From contig NZ_ATWH01000014.1 of the NCBI RefSeq assembly GCF_000421145.1, positions 62,001 to 126,000 on the forward strand: 64,000 bases of DNA, read 5' to 3'. Source of the DNA: Glaciibacter superstes DSM 21135 (GTDB taxonomy: Bacteria > Actinomycetota > Actinomycetes > Actinomycetales > Microbacteriaceae). This document shows, one piece after another, positions 8,589-16,914 of this stretch; within the stretch, counting starts at the first letter, position 1; each line of letters begins with the position of its first letter. The notes under the pieces are model-generated. The model made no database searches and was not told where the DNA came from. It saw nothing but the letters and a program-made list of their open reading frames with translations. Position numbers and translations under genes: made by a program.

Positions 8589-9206
8589 GTGAGTGAAAAC
8601 AAGCGGGATGATTCGGGTAAGCGCGGCAGCTATCCGAAGGGCAAAGCACGGCGGCAGCAGATCGTCGACGAGGCCTTCGCCGTTTTCGGCCGCAGCGGGT
8701 ACCACAGCGGCTCACTTCGTGAGATCGCCAAGCGGGTGGGGCTCACGCCCGCCGGGGTCATGCACCACTTCGCCTCGAAGGAGGAACTGTTCACCGAGGT
8801 ACTACGCCAGCGCGACTCACTGGTTCAGCACGCTGCGGGCGACTTCATCGAAGATTCCCTCTTCGACCAGACCCGCAACGTCGTCGCATACAACCAGACG
8901 ACGCGCGGCCTGACCTCGCTCTACACGGTGATTGCGGCGGAGGCGACGGATGCTGGACATCCGGCGCATGAATATTTCAAGGAGCGCTATGCGACACGCG
9001 CGTCATCCGCACGTGAGGTGCTCGCCGACGCCCAGCGCGACGGCATCATCAGGACAGACCTCGATGTGACGCATGCTTCACGCCTGATTGCCGCGGTCAT
9101 GGATGGACTGCAACAGCAGTGGTTGCTCGACGAATCGGTCGACATGTCAGCCACATTCGAGGAGTTCCTGCGCGGGTACCTCTTCGCGCCCCGCAGCGAC
9201 GCGTAG
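8589..9206 (+). CDS. TetR-family regulator of the sugar operon
   Basis: This 205-residue protein has an N-terminal TetR helix-turn-helix (residues 19-65: ARRQQIVDEAFAVFGRSGYHSGSLREIAKRVGLTPAGVMHHFASKEELF) and a C-terminal ligand and dimer domain. It diverges from the GH1/ABC operon, so control by an imported sugar or derivative is inferred. That is a less common job for TetR than for LacI or ROK proteins. The GTG start is set by TAGGTT-N6-GTG; no Shine-Dalgarno sequence is visible. Confidence 0.85.
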   Translation: MSENKRDDSGKRGSYPKGKARRQQIVDEAFAVFGRSGYHSGSLREIAKRVGLTPAGVMHHFASKEELFTEVLRQRDSLVQHAAGDFIEDSLFDQTRNVVAYNQTTRGLTSLYTVIAAEATDAGHPAHEYFKERYATRASSAREVLADAQRDGIIRTDLDVTHASRLIAAVMDGLQQQWLLDESVDMSATFEEFLRGYLFAPRSDA

Positions 9207-9214
9207 TTTGATGT

Positions 9215-9292
9215 TCAACGAGGCGACGCGGTACGGAAGCCGAGCTCCTGAGCGGAGGTCAGCATCCGCACGTCGTAGGCGACGACCAGACG
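9215..9292 (-). pseudogene. Possible C-terminal relic of a PIN-domain (VapC) toxin
   Basis: The minus strand reads RLVVAYDVRMLTSAQELGFR followed by TASPR and a stop. This resembles the last helix and strand of VapC-like PIN toxins (tYD.rm..aA..lG...asP). No start or upstream PIN sequence remains, and the reading ends 9 bp from a strong palindrome (9301-9350). I infer a toxin gene lost except for its tail. The resemblance is short, so confidence is limited. Confidence 0.45.
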
Positions 9293-9300
9293 GCACGCAC

Positions 9301-9350
9301 CAGTTACGCGCGCATGCGCCATGCGCGCCTGGTGCATACGCGCGCAACTG
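9301..9350. terminator. 17-bp imperfect hairpin between convergent tetR and rocD
   Basis: Arms 9301-9317 and 9334-9350 (CAGTTACGCGCGCATGC type) pair with two mismatches that could be G-U in RNA. The 16-nt loop is itself partly self-complementary. It lies in the 200-bp gap between two convergent genes and is a likely two-way terminator. Confidence 0.6.
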
Positions 9351-9406
9351 GCGCGTCGGGATCCACGCCGCAGGGCGACGTCACTGGCCAAGCCACGCCG
9401 ACGAAA

Positions 9407-10654
9407 CTACTTCGCGGCGGCGAACTCCCCGAGCACGATGGTCAGCTGCTCGACGGCCCAGTCGATGTCGTCGTCTGAGACGACGATCGGCGGTGCCAGG
9501 CGAATCGTGGAGCCATGGGTATCCTTCGCGAGCAGCCCCCGAGACATCAGCGCTTCGCAGACCTCGCGGCCAGACGCAAGCGCCGGGTCGATGTCGATTC
9601 CCGCCCAGAGTCCGGCGCCGCGCACCGCCACCACACCGCGCCCGACAAGCTTCGTCAGCCCATCGTGGAGACGTGCACCACGGATGCGTGCGGTCTCCTG
9701 CATCTCACCCGTCGCCAGCATCTTCACCACGGCCAGGCCGACGGCAGCGGCCAGCGGGTTGCCACCGAAGGTCGACCCGTGCTGCCCTGGCTGAAGCACC
9801 CCGAGCACGTCGCGGTTGCCGACAACGGCGGATACCGGAACGATTCCCCCGCCGAGCGCTTTCCCGAGCAGATAGAGGTCTGGCACCACGTCCACAAGAT
9901 CACACGCGAACGTTGCGCCGGTGCGCCCAAGCCCCGACTGGATTTCGTCGGCAATGAACAACACATTGTGGCGAGCGGTGATCTCGCGCACCGCAGGCAG
10001 GTACTCGGCCGGCGGAACAACGACGCCGGCCTCACCCTGGATGGGCTCGATCAACGCGGCGACGGTGTTCTCGTCAATCGCCGCCTCAAGCGCCGCAGCG
10101 TCGCCATACGGAACCGTACGGAAACCCGGGGTGAACGGACCGAAGTCGGCGCGCGCGTCCTGATCGTCGCTGAAACTGATGATCGTCGTGGTTCGACCGT
10201 GGAAGTTTCCGGCGGCGACGATGATGTTCGCCTGGTCAGGCGCGACACCCTTCACCCGGTATCCCCAGGCTCGGGCGACCTTGATTCCCGACTCAACGGC
10301 CTCGGCTCCCGTGTTCATCGGCAGCACCAGGTCTTTGCCGGCCAGTTCGGCGAGCGCGGTCACGAACGGGCCAAGCTGGTCGTTGTGGAACGCGCGGCTG
10401 GTCAGCGTGATGCGACCTAGCTGCTCGCGCGCCGCGTCGAGTAACACCGGGTTCGAGTGCCCGAAGTTCACGGCAGAATACGCGGCCAGGCAGTCCAGAT
10501 AGCGGCGACCGTCGACATCCGTCACCCAGGCGCCGTCACCGGAGGCGACAACCACCGGCAGCGGGTGGTAATTGTGGGCAGCGTGCTGGTTCTCGAGGTC
10601 GATCGCGTGCGCCTGGGCAGCGGATGCCTTGGTGTCCGTTTCGGTCTGGGTCAT
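9407..10654 (-). CDS. rocD: Ornithine aminotransferase
   Basis: This class III PLP aminotransferase converts ornithine and 2-oxoglutarate to glutamate semialdehyde. Visible are FHGRTTTIISFSDD, the PLP-contacting Asp in FIADEIQSGLGRTG, the Schiff-base Lys in LLGKALGGG and HGSTFGGNPL. Length (about 415) fits the family. Three in-frame ATGs exist: 10672 (overlaps the previous stop by 4 bp), 10660 and 10654. The last has GAGGAG exactly 6 nt upstream and is chosen. With the two hydrolases upstream the operon would turn methylated arginine or citrulline-type compounds into proline and glutamate precursors. Confidence 0.92.
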   Translation of the reverse strand: MTQTETDTKASAAQAHAIDLENQHAAHNYHPLPVVVASGDGAWVTDVDGRRYLDCLAAYSAVNFGHSNPVLLDAAREQLGRITLTSRAFHNDQLGPFVTALAELAGKDLVLPMNTGAEAVESGIKVARAWGYRVKGVAPDQANIIVAAGNFHGRTTTIISFSDDQDARADFGPFTPGFRTVPYGDAAALEAAIDENTVAALIEPIQGEAGVVVPPAEYLPAVREITARHNVLFIADEIQSGLGRTGATFACDLVDVVPDLYLLGKALGGGIVPVSAVVGNRDVLGVLQPGQHGSTFGGNPLAAAVGLAVVKMLATGEMQETARIRGARLHDGLTKLVGRGVVAVRGAGLWAGIDIDPALASGREVCEALMSRGLLAKDTHGSTIRLAPPIVVSDDDIDWAVEQLTIVLGEFAAAK

Positions 10655-10668
10655 GGTCATCTCCTCGC

Positions 10669-11577
10669 TCATCGCCGCAACTCAAGGGTGCAGCATTTCA
10701 CGCCGCCCCCGCCGAGCAGCAGCTCAGACAGGTCGACGCCGATCGGGTTGAAGCCGCTTGCACGCAGCTGGCGTTCGAAATCCTTCGCGCGGGACGCGAT
10801 CACGATGTTGTAGCCGTCTGAGTATGAGTTCAGGCCGAGGATCGCCGCGTCTTCCTCCGTGACGATGATCGCGTCGGGGAACCGCTCGCGCAGGATCGCC
10901 AGGCTCGGCTCGTCGAACGCGCTCGGCAGGTAGGCGATCTCGCCGGTCGTTGAACCGCTGCCGCCGTCCAGGCCGGCATCGAGCACGGCAATGGCCGTGT
11001 CGAGGTGGTAGAAGTTCGGGTTGACGAGATTCAGCGTGATCACGTCGCGGCCGTAGATTCTCGCCAGTTCCTGGTGGCTGTTCGAGTTGCTGCGGAAGCC
11101 GGTGCCGGCCAGGATGACGTCGCCGACCAGCAGGAAGTCGCCCTCGCCCTCGTTGATCTCTTCCGGCACACGCACATCGAAGCCCGCTTCACGGAACCAG
11201 TCCATGTAGGCCGGACCTTCCGGCTGGCGCTCTGGATAGGTGAAGTTCGCACCGTATGCGATGTTGTCGATGACAAAACCGCCGTTGGCCGCGTAGACCA
11301 TGTCTGGGAGGCCGTCGATCGGCTCGATGAGCTGCACGTCGAAGCCGAGGCCGATGTAGGTGTCGTAGAGGGTCTGCCACTGTTGCACGGCGAGCGAGGT
11401 GTCGGTCGGCAGCGCCGGGTCCATCCACGGGTTGATGCGGTAGACGACGGTGAAGTACTCGGGCTTGCACATGAGCACGGTGCGTGCGGTTGGCGTACGC
11501 ACGGGCGTTGCGGCCGGCGCTTCAACCGGTGTTGCAGACATGGCGGGTCGGGCACCCGACTCGAGATCTGTCGACAT
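10669..11577 (-). CDS. Dimethylargininase-like amidinohydrolase, copy 1
   Basis: The protein (302 residues) has the GME-superfamily fold of DDAH and arginine deiminase relatives. Recognisable are LMCKPEYFTVVYRINPWM, MVYAANGGFV, EGEGDFLLVGD, the catalytic His in NFYHLDTAIAVL and the catalytic Cys in GGGGVKCCTLELRR at the C terminus. It would hydrolyse an N-substituted arginine or similar guanidine. The start follows AAGGAG. A GTTTCCCAC ... GGTGACGCAA pair lies upstream and resembles the control region of the paralogue at 11767. The substrate (dimethylarginine or arginine) is uncertain. Confidence 0.85.
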   Translation of the reverse strand: MSTDLESGARPAMSATPVEAPAATPVRTPTARTVLMCKPEYFTVVYRINPWMDPALPTDTSLAVQQWQTLYDTYIGLGFDVQLIEPIDGLPDMVYAANGGFVIDNIAYGANFTYPERQPEGPAYMDWFREAGFDVRVPEEINEGEGDFLLVGDVILAGTGFRSNSNSHQELARIYGRDVITLNLVNPNFYHLDTAIAVLDAGLDGGSGSTTGEIAYLPSAFDEPSLAILRERFPDAIIVTEEDAAILGLNSYSDGYNIVIASRAKDFERQLRASGFNPIGVDLSELLLGGGGVKCCTLELRR

Positions 11578-11697
11578 GGAAACTCCTTCATCGGTACTGA
11601 GTCGATGGCGGACCAGGTCACTCACACGAGCCCACCGGCCAGGATGTTCTCCCCGCCGACAAGACGCCACTTCCAGTGTCACACAGCATGATTCGAC

Positions 11698-11757
11698 GTT
11701 TCCCACTTCTCTACGCAGTTAATCTGCTTGGGTACCGCTGGTGACGCAAGAATTAGC
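11698..11757 (-). promoter_or_regulatory. Control region shared by the two hydrolase genes, copy 1
   Basis: GTTTCCCAC (11698-11706) and GGTGACGCAAGAATTAGC (11740-11757) sit between the two paralogues. Closely similar words occur before the second gene at 12707-12787. Shared words in otherwise unlike intergenic DNA suggest sites for one regulator, probably the neighbouring Lrp protein (inference). Confidence 0.45.
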
Positions 11758-11766
11758 TGGGGTCGC

Positions 11767-12624
11767 TCAGCGCCGAAGCTCCTGGGTGACGCACTTGACG
11801 CCGCCGCCGCTCTTCAGCAGCTCGGAGAGGTCGACGGGTACCGGCGTGTAACCGGCAGCGGCGAGATCGTTGATGTAGTCGTGGGCATCCTGTGCGACCA
11901 CCACGTTCCGCCCGTCGGAAACAGAGTTCAACGCGAGAATCGCCGCCTCGGCCTCCGAAACCAGGATCGAGTCGGGGAAGCGGCTTGCGAGCGCAGCCCG
12001 ACTCTCGTCGTCGAACGCGCCTGGCAGGTAGGCGATTCGGGCTGGCCCCTCTGTGGCTTCCGAATCGAGCACCGTCAGCGCGACATCGAGATGATAGAAC
12101 CGCTCGTCGACCAGCCGAAGGCTCAGCACTTCGCAACCGAACACGCGCCTGAGGTCGTCGTGGCTCGCCAGGCTCGAACGGAATCCATGCCCGGCGAGAA
12201 TCACCCCGCCGACAAACGCGAAGTCGCCTTCGCCCTCGTTCACCGCCGTTGCGGCGTGCGTCTCGAACCCATTGGTGCCGAACCAGGCCTGGAACGAGAG
12301 CGCCTCCGCCTGGCGCTGGGAGTAGGTGAAGCTCGCGACGAACGCCCGGTTGTTCAGCGTGAAGCCGCCGTTGGCGGCGAACACCATGTCGATGAGGCCT
12401 GGCACCGGATCGAGCAGGTCTACGTCGTGACCCAGAGAGCGGTAGGTGCCTTTCAGGATCTCCCACTGACGGATGGCGAGTCCGGTATCGGTGGGCTCAC
12501 CTGGGTGCATGAACGGGTTGATGGCGTAGGCGACCGTGAAGTGGTCTGGCCGGCACATCAGGTAGCTGCGCTTCGTTGCGCGGCGAACGGATGCCGAGGC
12601 AGTGGTTTCGAGCAGAGTGGTCAC
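11767..12624 (-). CDS. Dimethylargininase-like amidinohydrolase, copy 2
   Basis: A paralogue of the gene at 10669 with the same landmarks: LMCRPDHFTVAYAINPFMHP, MVFAANGGFT, EGEGDFAFVGG, catalytic His in RFYHLDVALTVL and catalytic Cys in SGGGVKCVTQELRR. Length is 285 residues. The start is the GTG at 12624 because AAGGAG lies 9 nt upstream; a longer frame to 12780 covers the promoter region and is rejected. Two divergent copies side by side suggest different substrates. It diverges from an Lrp regulator. Confidence 0.85.
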   Translation of the reverse strand: MTTLLETTASASVRRATKRSYLMCRPDHFTVAYAINPFMHPGEPTDTGLAIRQWEILKGTYRSLGHDVDLLDPVPGLIDMVFAANGGFTLNNRAFVASFTYSQRQAEALSFQAWFGTNGFETHAATAVNEGEGDFAFVGGVILAGHGFRSSLASHDDLRRVFGCEVLSLRLVDERFYHLDVALTVLDSEATEGPARIAYLPGAFDDESRAALASRFPDSILVSEAEAAILALNSVSDGRNVVVAQDAHDYINDLAAAGYTPVPVDLSELLKSGGGVKCVTQELRR

Positions 12625-12706
12625 CGCGGTGGGCTCCTTCGTCGTGGCACGGGGCACTGAAGCCCGCCGTTTGATCAGCGACGGGGCGGGGCGCCGATTG
12701 GGTTCA

Positions 12707-12787
12707 GTTTCCCACGCAGGTATCCGGTGATTTCCACCACGATGCGCGCATAAGATGCGTAAATCACGGCGGTAACGCAACGATTGC
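12707..12787. promoter_or_regulatory. Control region shared by the two hydrolase genes, copy 2
   Basis: GTTTCCCAC (12707-12715) and GGTAACGCAACGATTGC (12771-12787) match the words at 11698-11757. Here the second word lies 3 bp before TAGACT, the likely -10 of the divergent lrp gene, so binding could control both directions. Confidence 0.5.
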
Positions 12788-12802
12788 GCCTAGACTCTCA
12801 GG

Positions 12803-13240
12803 ATGGACAATCTAGACCGTGGCATCCTCGACCTGCTGCGACAGAATGCCCGTGCCGGCTATGGAGATATCGGATCGGTGATCGGCCTCTCGGCATCCGC
12901 GGTTAAGCGTCGTGTCGATCGCCTCGTGGCAGACGGCGTCATCCGTGGCTTCACAATCCAGGTCGATCCGACAGTTGATGGCATGGGCACAGAGGCCTAT
13001 GTCGAACTGTTCTGCCGAGGCACGGTGGCCCCAGAGGAGCTGTTTCGACTCCTCTCCGGAATTCAGGAGGTGGTGGACGCGAGCACCGTCAGCGGCAGTG
13101 CAGACGCGATGGTGCACATCCGTGCGCGCGATATCGCGGGGCTGGAAGCCGCACTCGAGAAGGTTCGACTTGCTCCGAACGTCGACCACACCCGCAGCGC
13201 GATCGTGCTCTCCCGCCTGATTCAACGCGCCGCCGACTGA
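12803..13240 (+). CDS. Lrp/AsnC-family regulator
   Basis: This 145-residue protein has an N-terminal helix-turn-helix (residues 3-60: LDRGILDLLRQNARAGYGDIGSVIGLSASAVKRRVDRLVADGVIRGF) and a C-terminal RAM ligand domain. It diverges from the ornithine/amidinohydrolase operon and probably regulates it in response to an amino acid such as arginine or ornithine. TAGACT lies exactly 6 nt before the ATG with no ribosome site, so translation is probably leaderless. Confidence 0.88.
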   Translation: MDNLDRGILDLLRQNARAGYGDIGSVIGLSASAVKRRVDRLVADGVIRGFTIQVDPTVDGMGTEAYVELFCRGTVAPEELFRLLSGIQEVVDASTVSGSADAMVHIRARDIAGLEAALEKVRLAPNVDHTRSAIVLSRLIQRAAD

Positions 13241-13251
13241 CGGAGCGATCG

Positions 13252-13731
13252 GTGCGACGCGAGAAGACGATCAGCCCTGTCGGCGCAGAGCGCGTCAGCG
13301 CGGGAGCATACGGATCCCTCATCGCCGCCAGCACCCTGATCGGCGTCGGTGGACAACCGATCGGCACGATCATCGGGATTGTCGTGTTAACGAACCTCGT
13401 CTACTACGCCACCCATGTCTTCGCCTACTCGATCGGCCCGGGTGACGGCGCAGTCGGCTGGAAGAACGTGAGCCATCACCTGCGGGTGAGCGCACCCATG
13501 CTCTCTGCGGCTTTCCTTCCGGTAGTGGTCGTGGTGATCGGGACCGCATTCGGACTCAGCACCGTAACGGCGACACAGATCGGGGTCATCGTCGCGACCC
13601 TGGTTCTCTGCGGCGTGGCCGTCACCGGAGCCCGGCTCCGCGGCATCCGTGGCTGGCCGCTGGTCTTTGTCGCCACCGGCACCGCCGTACTGGCCGCCGC
13701 CCTGATCCTCGCCAAGTACTCGCTGCACTAG
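13252..13731 (+). CDS. Hypothetical integral membrane protein (4 TM)
   Basis: This 159-residue protein starts with GTG 12 bp after lrp. Four hydrophobic segments are seen at about residues 20-45, 85-103, 108-128 and 134-155. A polar loop GPGDGAVGWKNVSHHLRV lies between the first two, and HVFAYSI sits at the end of segment 1. I recognise no catalytic motif. Tight spacing to lrp suggests co-transcription. Function unknown. Confidence 0.7.
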   Translation: MRREKTISPVGAERVSAGAYGSLIAASTLIGVGGQPIGTIIGIVVLTNLVYYATHVFAYSIGPGDGAVGWKNVSHHLRVSAPMLSAAFLPVVVVVIGTAFGLSTVTATQIGVIVATLVLCGVAVTGARLRGIRGWPLVFVATGTAVLAAALILAKYSLH

Positions 13732-13759
13732 GCGAGAACGGATGACTCCGACCGCTGCA

Positions 13760-15118
13760 TTAGGTCGCGGGCCGGCCCGCCCTCGCCCGGTCGATCGCGC
13801 CGGCCAACAGCCTCAGGCCATCCGGGATGTCTTCGAGGGCGATGGTGCCGAATCCGAGCGCCAGTCCCCGAACACCGGGCGACTCTGCGCAGAATCTCCC
13901 CAGAGACTGCACCCGGACACCGAGCACACCGGCATTCGCGACCACCTGACCGACGTCGACCAGGTCGTCGATCACTCGAGCGCTCACATGCAGCCCCGCA
14001 GAAGACGGAAAGAGCTCAAGTACATCCGCGAAGTCGGATCGCACCGTGCGGACTATGCACTCTCTCCGCGCCGCGTACTCCCGGCCGGCTTTCCTGATGT
14101 GCCTGGCGAGGTGGCCCTTGTCGATGAATTCCGCCGCGGCAGCTTGCGTCGTTGACTCCCCCTGCCAGTCCGCGAGGAGCTTGGCACGCCGCAGCGCGGG
14201 CTGGAGCATCAGCGGTGCTATCAGAAATCCGATCCGGATCATCGGCAGCATGGTCTTGGAGAACGTCCCCACGTACACGACTCGTCCGTCACGGTCCAGG
14301 CTCTGCAACGGGTCCAGCGCCCGGTTCCCGTATCGGAACTCGGTGTCGTAGTCGTCCTCGAGAATTGCCGCGTCGTGACGGCCGGCCCACGCAAGGAGTT
14401 CCCTTCGTCGCCGAAGAGTCATGACCGTGCCGAGCGGAAACTGGTGCGACGGCGTGATGTACACGAGTTTCGTGCGGGCGGGAATGGCGGACACGACCAG
14501 GCCCTCGGCATCGACCGGCACCCCGACCACCCGCGCTCCCATCGATTCGAATAGCCCGCGCACCGGCGGATAGCCCGGTTCCTCCACCGCGACGACGTCC
14601 CCCGGCTCGATAAGCACCCGGGCGACCAGATCGAAGGCCTGCTGCGCCCCCTGGGTGACCAGCACGTCGTTCGCACCAGCCCGCACGGAGCGGGAGACGC
14701 CGATGTGGCGTGCTATCGCCTGGCGCAGAGTGCCGCTGCCTGCCGGGTCGCGGTACCCACCGGTGCCGATGATCGCCGGTCGGATGGCGTGCGCCACCGA
14801 TCGCCGCCAGGTGTCCAGCGGGAACACGGCTGCATCCGGCGTTCCCATACTGAAGTCGAAGGCGATGGGACCGGGTGGCGGCTCACTGTCATCGAGGACT
14901 CCTCTCCGCTCGCGGCGCGGCTTCAACCCGGTGACAGGTGCTTGTCGCCCGCCTCGCGACGGCGCCGCGTTGACCGAAAGCGCTGCGTTGGCCGAAACGA
15001 ACGTACCCGAGCCGACGGCGCTGTCGAGGTACCCCTCTACTGTCAGACGCTCGTAGGCGATCGCGACGGTGTTGCGCGAGACGGCGAGCCTGTTCGCGAA
15101 GTCCAGAGTCACATGCAC
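13760..15118 (-). pseudogene. MocR/PdxR-type regulator lacking its N terminus
   Basis: Most of the protein is intact: the second half of the winged helix (FANRLAVSRNTVAIAYERLTVEGYL), a linker, and an aminotransferase-like domain with LVTQGAQQAFDLVARVL, the pyridoxal Lys in GTFSKTMLPMIRIGF and ILEDDYDTEFRY. The family normally has about 40-45 further N-terminal residues ending in a LPSTRxLA-type motif. Here the frame before LDFANRL turns into the antisense of the neighbouring CMD gene. The only available start, GTG at 15118, would leave an incomplete DNA-binding domain. I infer loss of the 5' end by deletion. Confidence 0.75.
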
Positions 15119-15430
15119 TCCGTCGATCTGCAGAACGGCGGAGTGCCATTGCGGAAGATCTTCTCGGTCACCACGTGGAAGGAATCGAGCTTCTACAGCA
15201 AGAGGGAGAAGCTCGCCCTCGAGCTCACGGAACGGATCACACTCATCTCCGAGGGTGGTGTTCCGCAGGAACTCTGGACCCGCGTACGCAATGAGTTCAG
15301 CGAGCGCGAGGTCTCTGACCTGATCCTGCTGATCAGCACGATCAACGTCTGGAATCGCATCGCCATCAGCACTCTGCTCGAGACCCCGGCACTCGAGGAA
15401 CAGGCCGGCGAGGAGCAGCTCACGGCCTGA
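15113..15430 (+). pseudogene. Carboxymuconolactone decarboxylase (AhpD-like) family gene lacking its 5' end
   Basis: The frame MHSVDLQNGGVPLRKIFSVT... WKESSFYSKREKLALELTERIT ... GVPQELW ... LILLISTINVWNRIAI matches the second half of CMD/AhpD-like proteins. The CxxC redox motif should come just before MHS; it and about 45-50 N-terminal residues are missing, replaced by antisense of the truncated MocR gene. MocR genes often diverge from such targets. One deletion removing the shared promoter and both 5' ends explains both relics. Confidence 0.7.
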
Positions 15431-15458
15431 TTACCAGCGTGATGACTACCCTGAGAGC

Positions 15459-15818
15459 ATGAAGTTCGCCATCAATCCAGACTCGGCGGTCCCTCCGTTC
15501 GAACAGCTCCGCAGGCAGGTCATCAATGCTGTGCGCTCGAAGAAGCTCGCCGTTGGCGCTCGGCTGCCGCCGGTTCGCGCGCTGGCCACAGAGCTCGGAC
15601 TCGCCGCGAACACCGTAGCCCGCGCCTACCGCGAGCTGGAGCAGGACGGCGTCATCGAGACTCGCGGACGCAACGGGTCTTTTGTGGCCGCAACCGGCGA
15701 CCCCACCCACCAGCAGGTGCAACTCGCCGCGGTCGCCTATGCCGACCGGGCGAAGTCGCTCGGTGTGGACGCAAACGAGGCGCTGTCGATCGTGCGCTCA
15801 GCCCTCGGCATCCGTTAG
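15459..15818 (+). CDS. GntR-family regulator, YtrA subfamily
   Basis: This short 119-residue protein has a GntR winged helix (residues 12-78: PPFEQLRRQVINAVRSKKLAVGARLPPVRALATELGLAANTVARAYRELEQDGVIETRGRNGSFV) and only a brief helical C terminus, which is the YtrA pattern. YtrA proteins usually control a linked ABC transporter, but none is adjacent here, so its target is unknown. It starts 28 bp after the truncated CMD gene and could be co-transcribed with it. Confidence 0.85.
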   Translation: MKFAINPDSAVPPFEQLRRQVINAVRSKKLAVGARLPPVRALATELGLAANTVARAYRELEQDGVIETRGRNGSFVAATGDPTHQQVQLAAVAYADRAKSLGVDANEALSIVRSALGIR

Positions 15819-15857
15819 TCGCCAGGAAGACGGATGACGCACGGTCTATTCGTCGGG

Positions 15858-16817
15858 CTACTCGTCGTCAGTGGTTCCCGCCACCGGCTCCTCGCGCGTG
15901 CGGCCAGCGGGTTCGAGCTTCGGCCCGCGGGCGTGCAGGATGTCGCCGATGAACCAGTCATAGAGCAGCACACCGATCACTCCACCGATCAGCGGCCCGA
16001 GTATCGGCACCCAGAAATACCAACTGAATGAGCCCTCGACCGTGCCGGGCATCGCGACATCACCCCAGCCGGCCAACCAGGCGAACACCCTCGGCCCGAA
16101 GTCACGCGCGGGGTTGATCGCGTATCCGGCGTTCGCACCGAACGAGATTCCGATCGCGGCGACGGCGAAGCCGATCACGAGTGGACCAAGGTTCGCTTTC
16201 ACCGCGGTGTTGCGCATGTCGACAACGGCCACGATGATCATCACCAGGAACATCGTGCCTACGATCTGGTCGACGAGCGGAATGATCATGTTCCCCTCGA
16301 AATACGGGGCGGGGAATGTCGCGAAGATCGAGAACGTCACGTTGCCGTCCGGGTCGGTCCTCGTGGTGCCGAGCGCGTCGTTGAAGGCGTTGATGGCATC
16401 GAAGTACAGCAAATAGACCAAGGCCGCGCCGACGAACGCACCGAGCACCTGGGCGATAATGTACGGCCCAACCTTGCGCCAGGGGAACTTGCGCCTGACC
16501 GCGAAAGCGAGGGTCACTGCCGGGTTGATGTGCGCACCGCTGACGCCGCCGGCCACATAGACGCCGAACGCCACCGCGAATGCCCAGCCCCAGGCGATCA
16601 GCAGCCAGTCGCCTGCGCCCTGGAAGATCGTCGTCGGGTCGGCGGTACGGCCTGAACCCGGCAAGCCGGCGACGGCCATGGCGACCACGCCGTCACCGAA
16701 GGCGATCAGCACGAATGTTCCGAGGAACTCGGCGAGCGCCTCCCCCCACGTTCCGCCTAATCGCTTCAGTCCGCTGCCGTTTCGCACCGCGTTCCGAAGT
16801 GGAGAAATGTCGCTCAT
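15858..16817 (-). CDS. glpF: MIP-family channel, glycerol facilitator type
   Basis: Six membrane segments and the two NPA half-helices are visible: SGAHINPAVTLA and GYAINPARDFGPR. The Asp after the second NPAR marks aquaglyceroporins (GlpF) rather than water-only channels. At 319 residues it is long because of an extended N terminus and a charged C-terminal tail (RGPKLEPAGRTREEP). The start follows GAGGAGG. No glycerol kinase lies next to it. Glycerol or another small polyol is the expected solute. Confidence 0.88.
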   Translation of the reverse strand: MSDISPLRNAVRNGSGLKRLGGTWGEALAEFLGTFVLIAFGDGVVAMAVAGLPGSGRTADPTTIFQGAGDWLLIAWGWAFAVAFGVYVAGGVSGAHINPAVTLAFAVRRKFPWRKVGPYIIAQVLGAFVGAALVYLLYFDAINAFNDALGTTRTDPDGNVTFSIFATFPAPYFEGNMIIPLVDQIVGTMFLVMIIVAVVDMRNTAVKANLGPLVIGFAVAAIGISFGANAGYAINPARDFGPRVFAWLAGWGDVAMPGTVEGSFSWYFWVPILGPLIGGVIGVLLYDWFIGDILHARGPKLEPAGRTREEPVAGTTDDE

Positions 16818-16914
16818 GAGAACCTCCTCGTCACCACATGGTTTCCTGTGAACTGACCGTACGCCTGCCCGTTTCATTCCACAATGGGCCACCCTCCACA
16901 ATGGGGGTGTCGCC

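Noticed and set aside
9147..9347. Minus-strand frame of 66 codons across the tetR end and hairpin
   Set aside because: It crosses the palindrome in another frame and has no start signal; the PIN-like tail is in a different frame.
14705..15112. Extension of the CMD-like frame upstream to 14705
   Set aside because: The added part is the antisense of the MocR domain; only the part after 15113 matches the CMD family.
13739..15837. Paired ACGGATGAC words at 13739 and 15831 considered as possible direct repeats or attachment sites
   Set aside because: They are ordinary copies of the abundant ACGGATG word, with no integrase or tRNA nearby.
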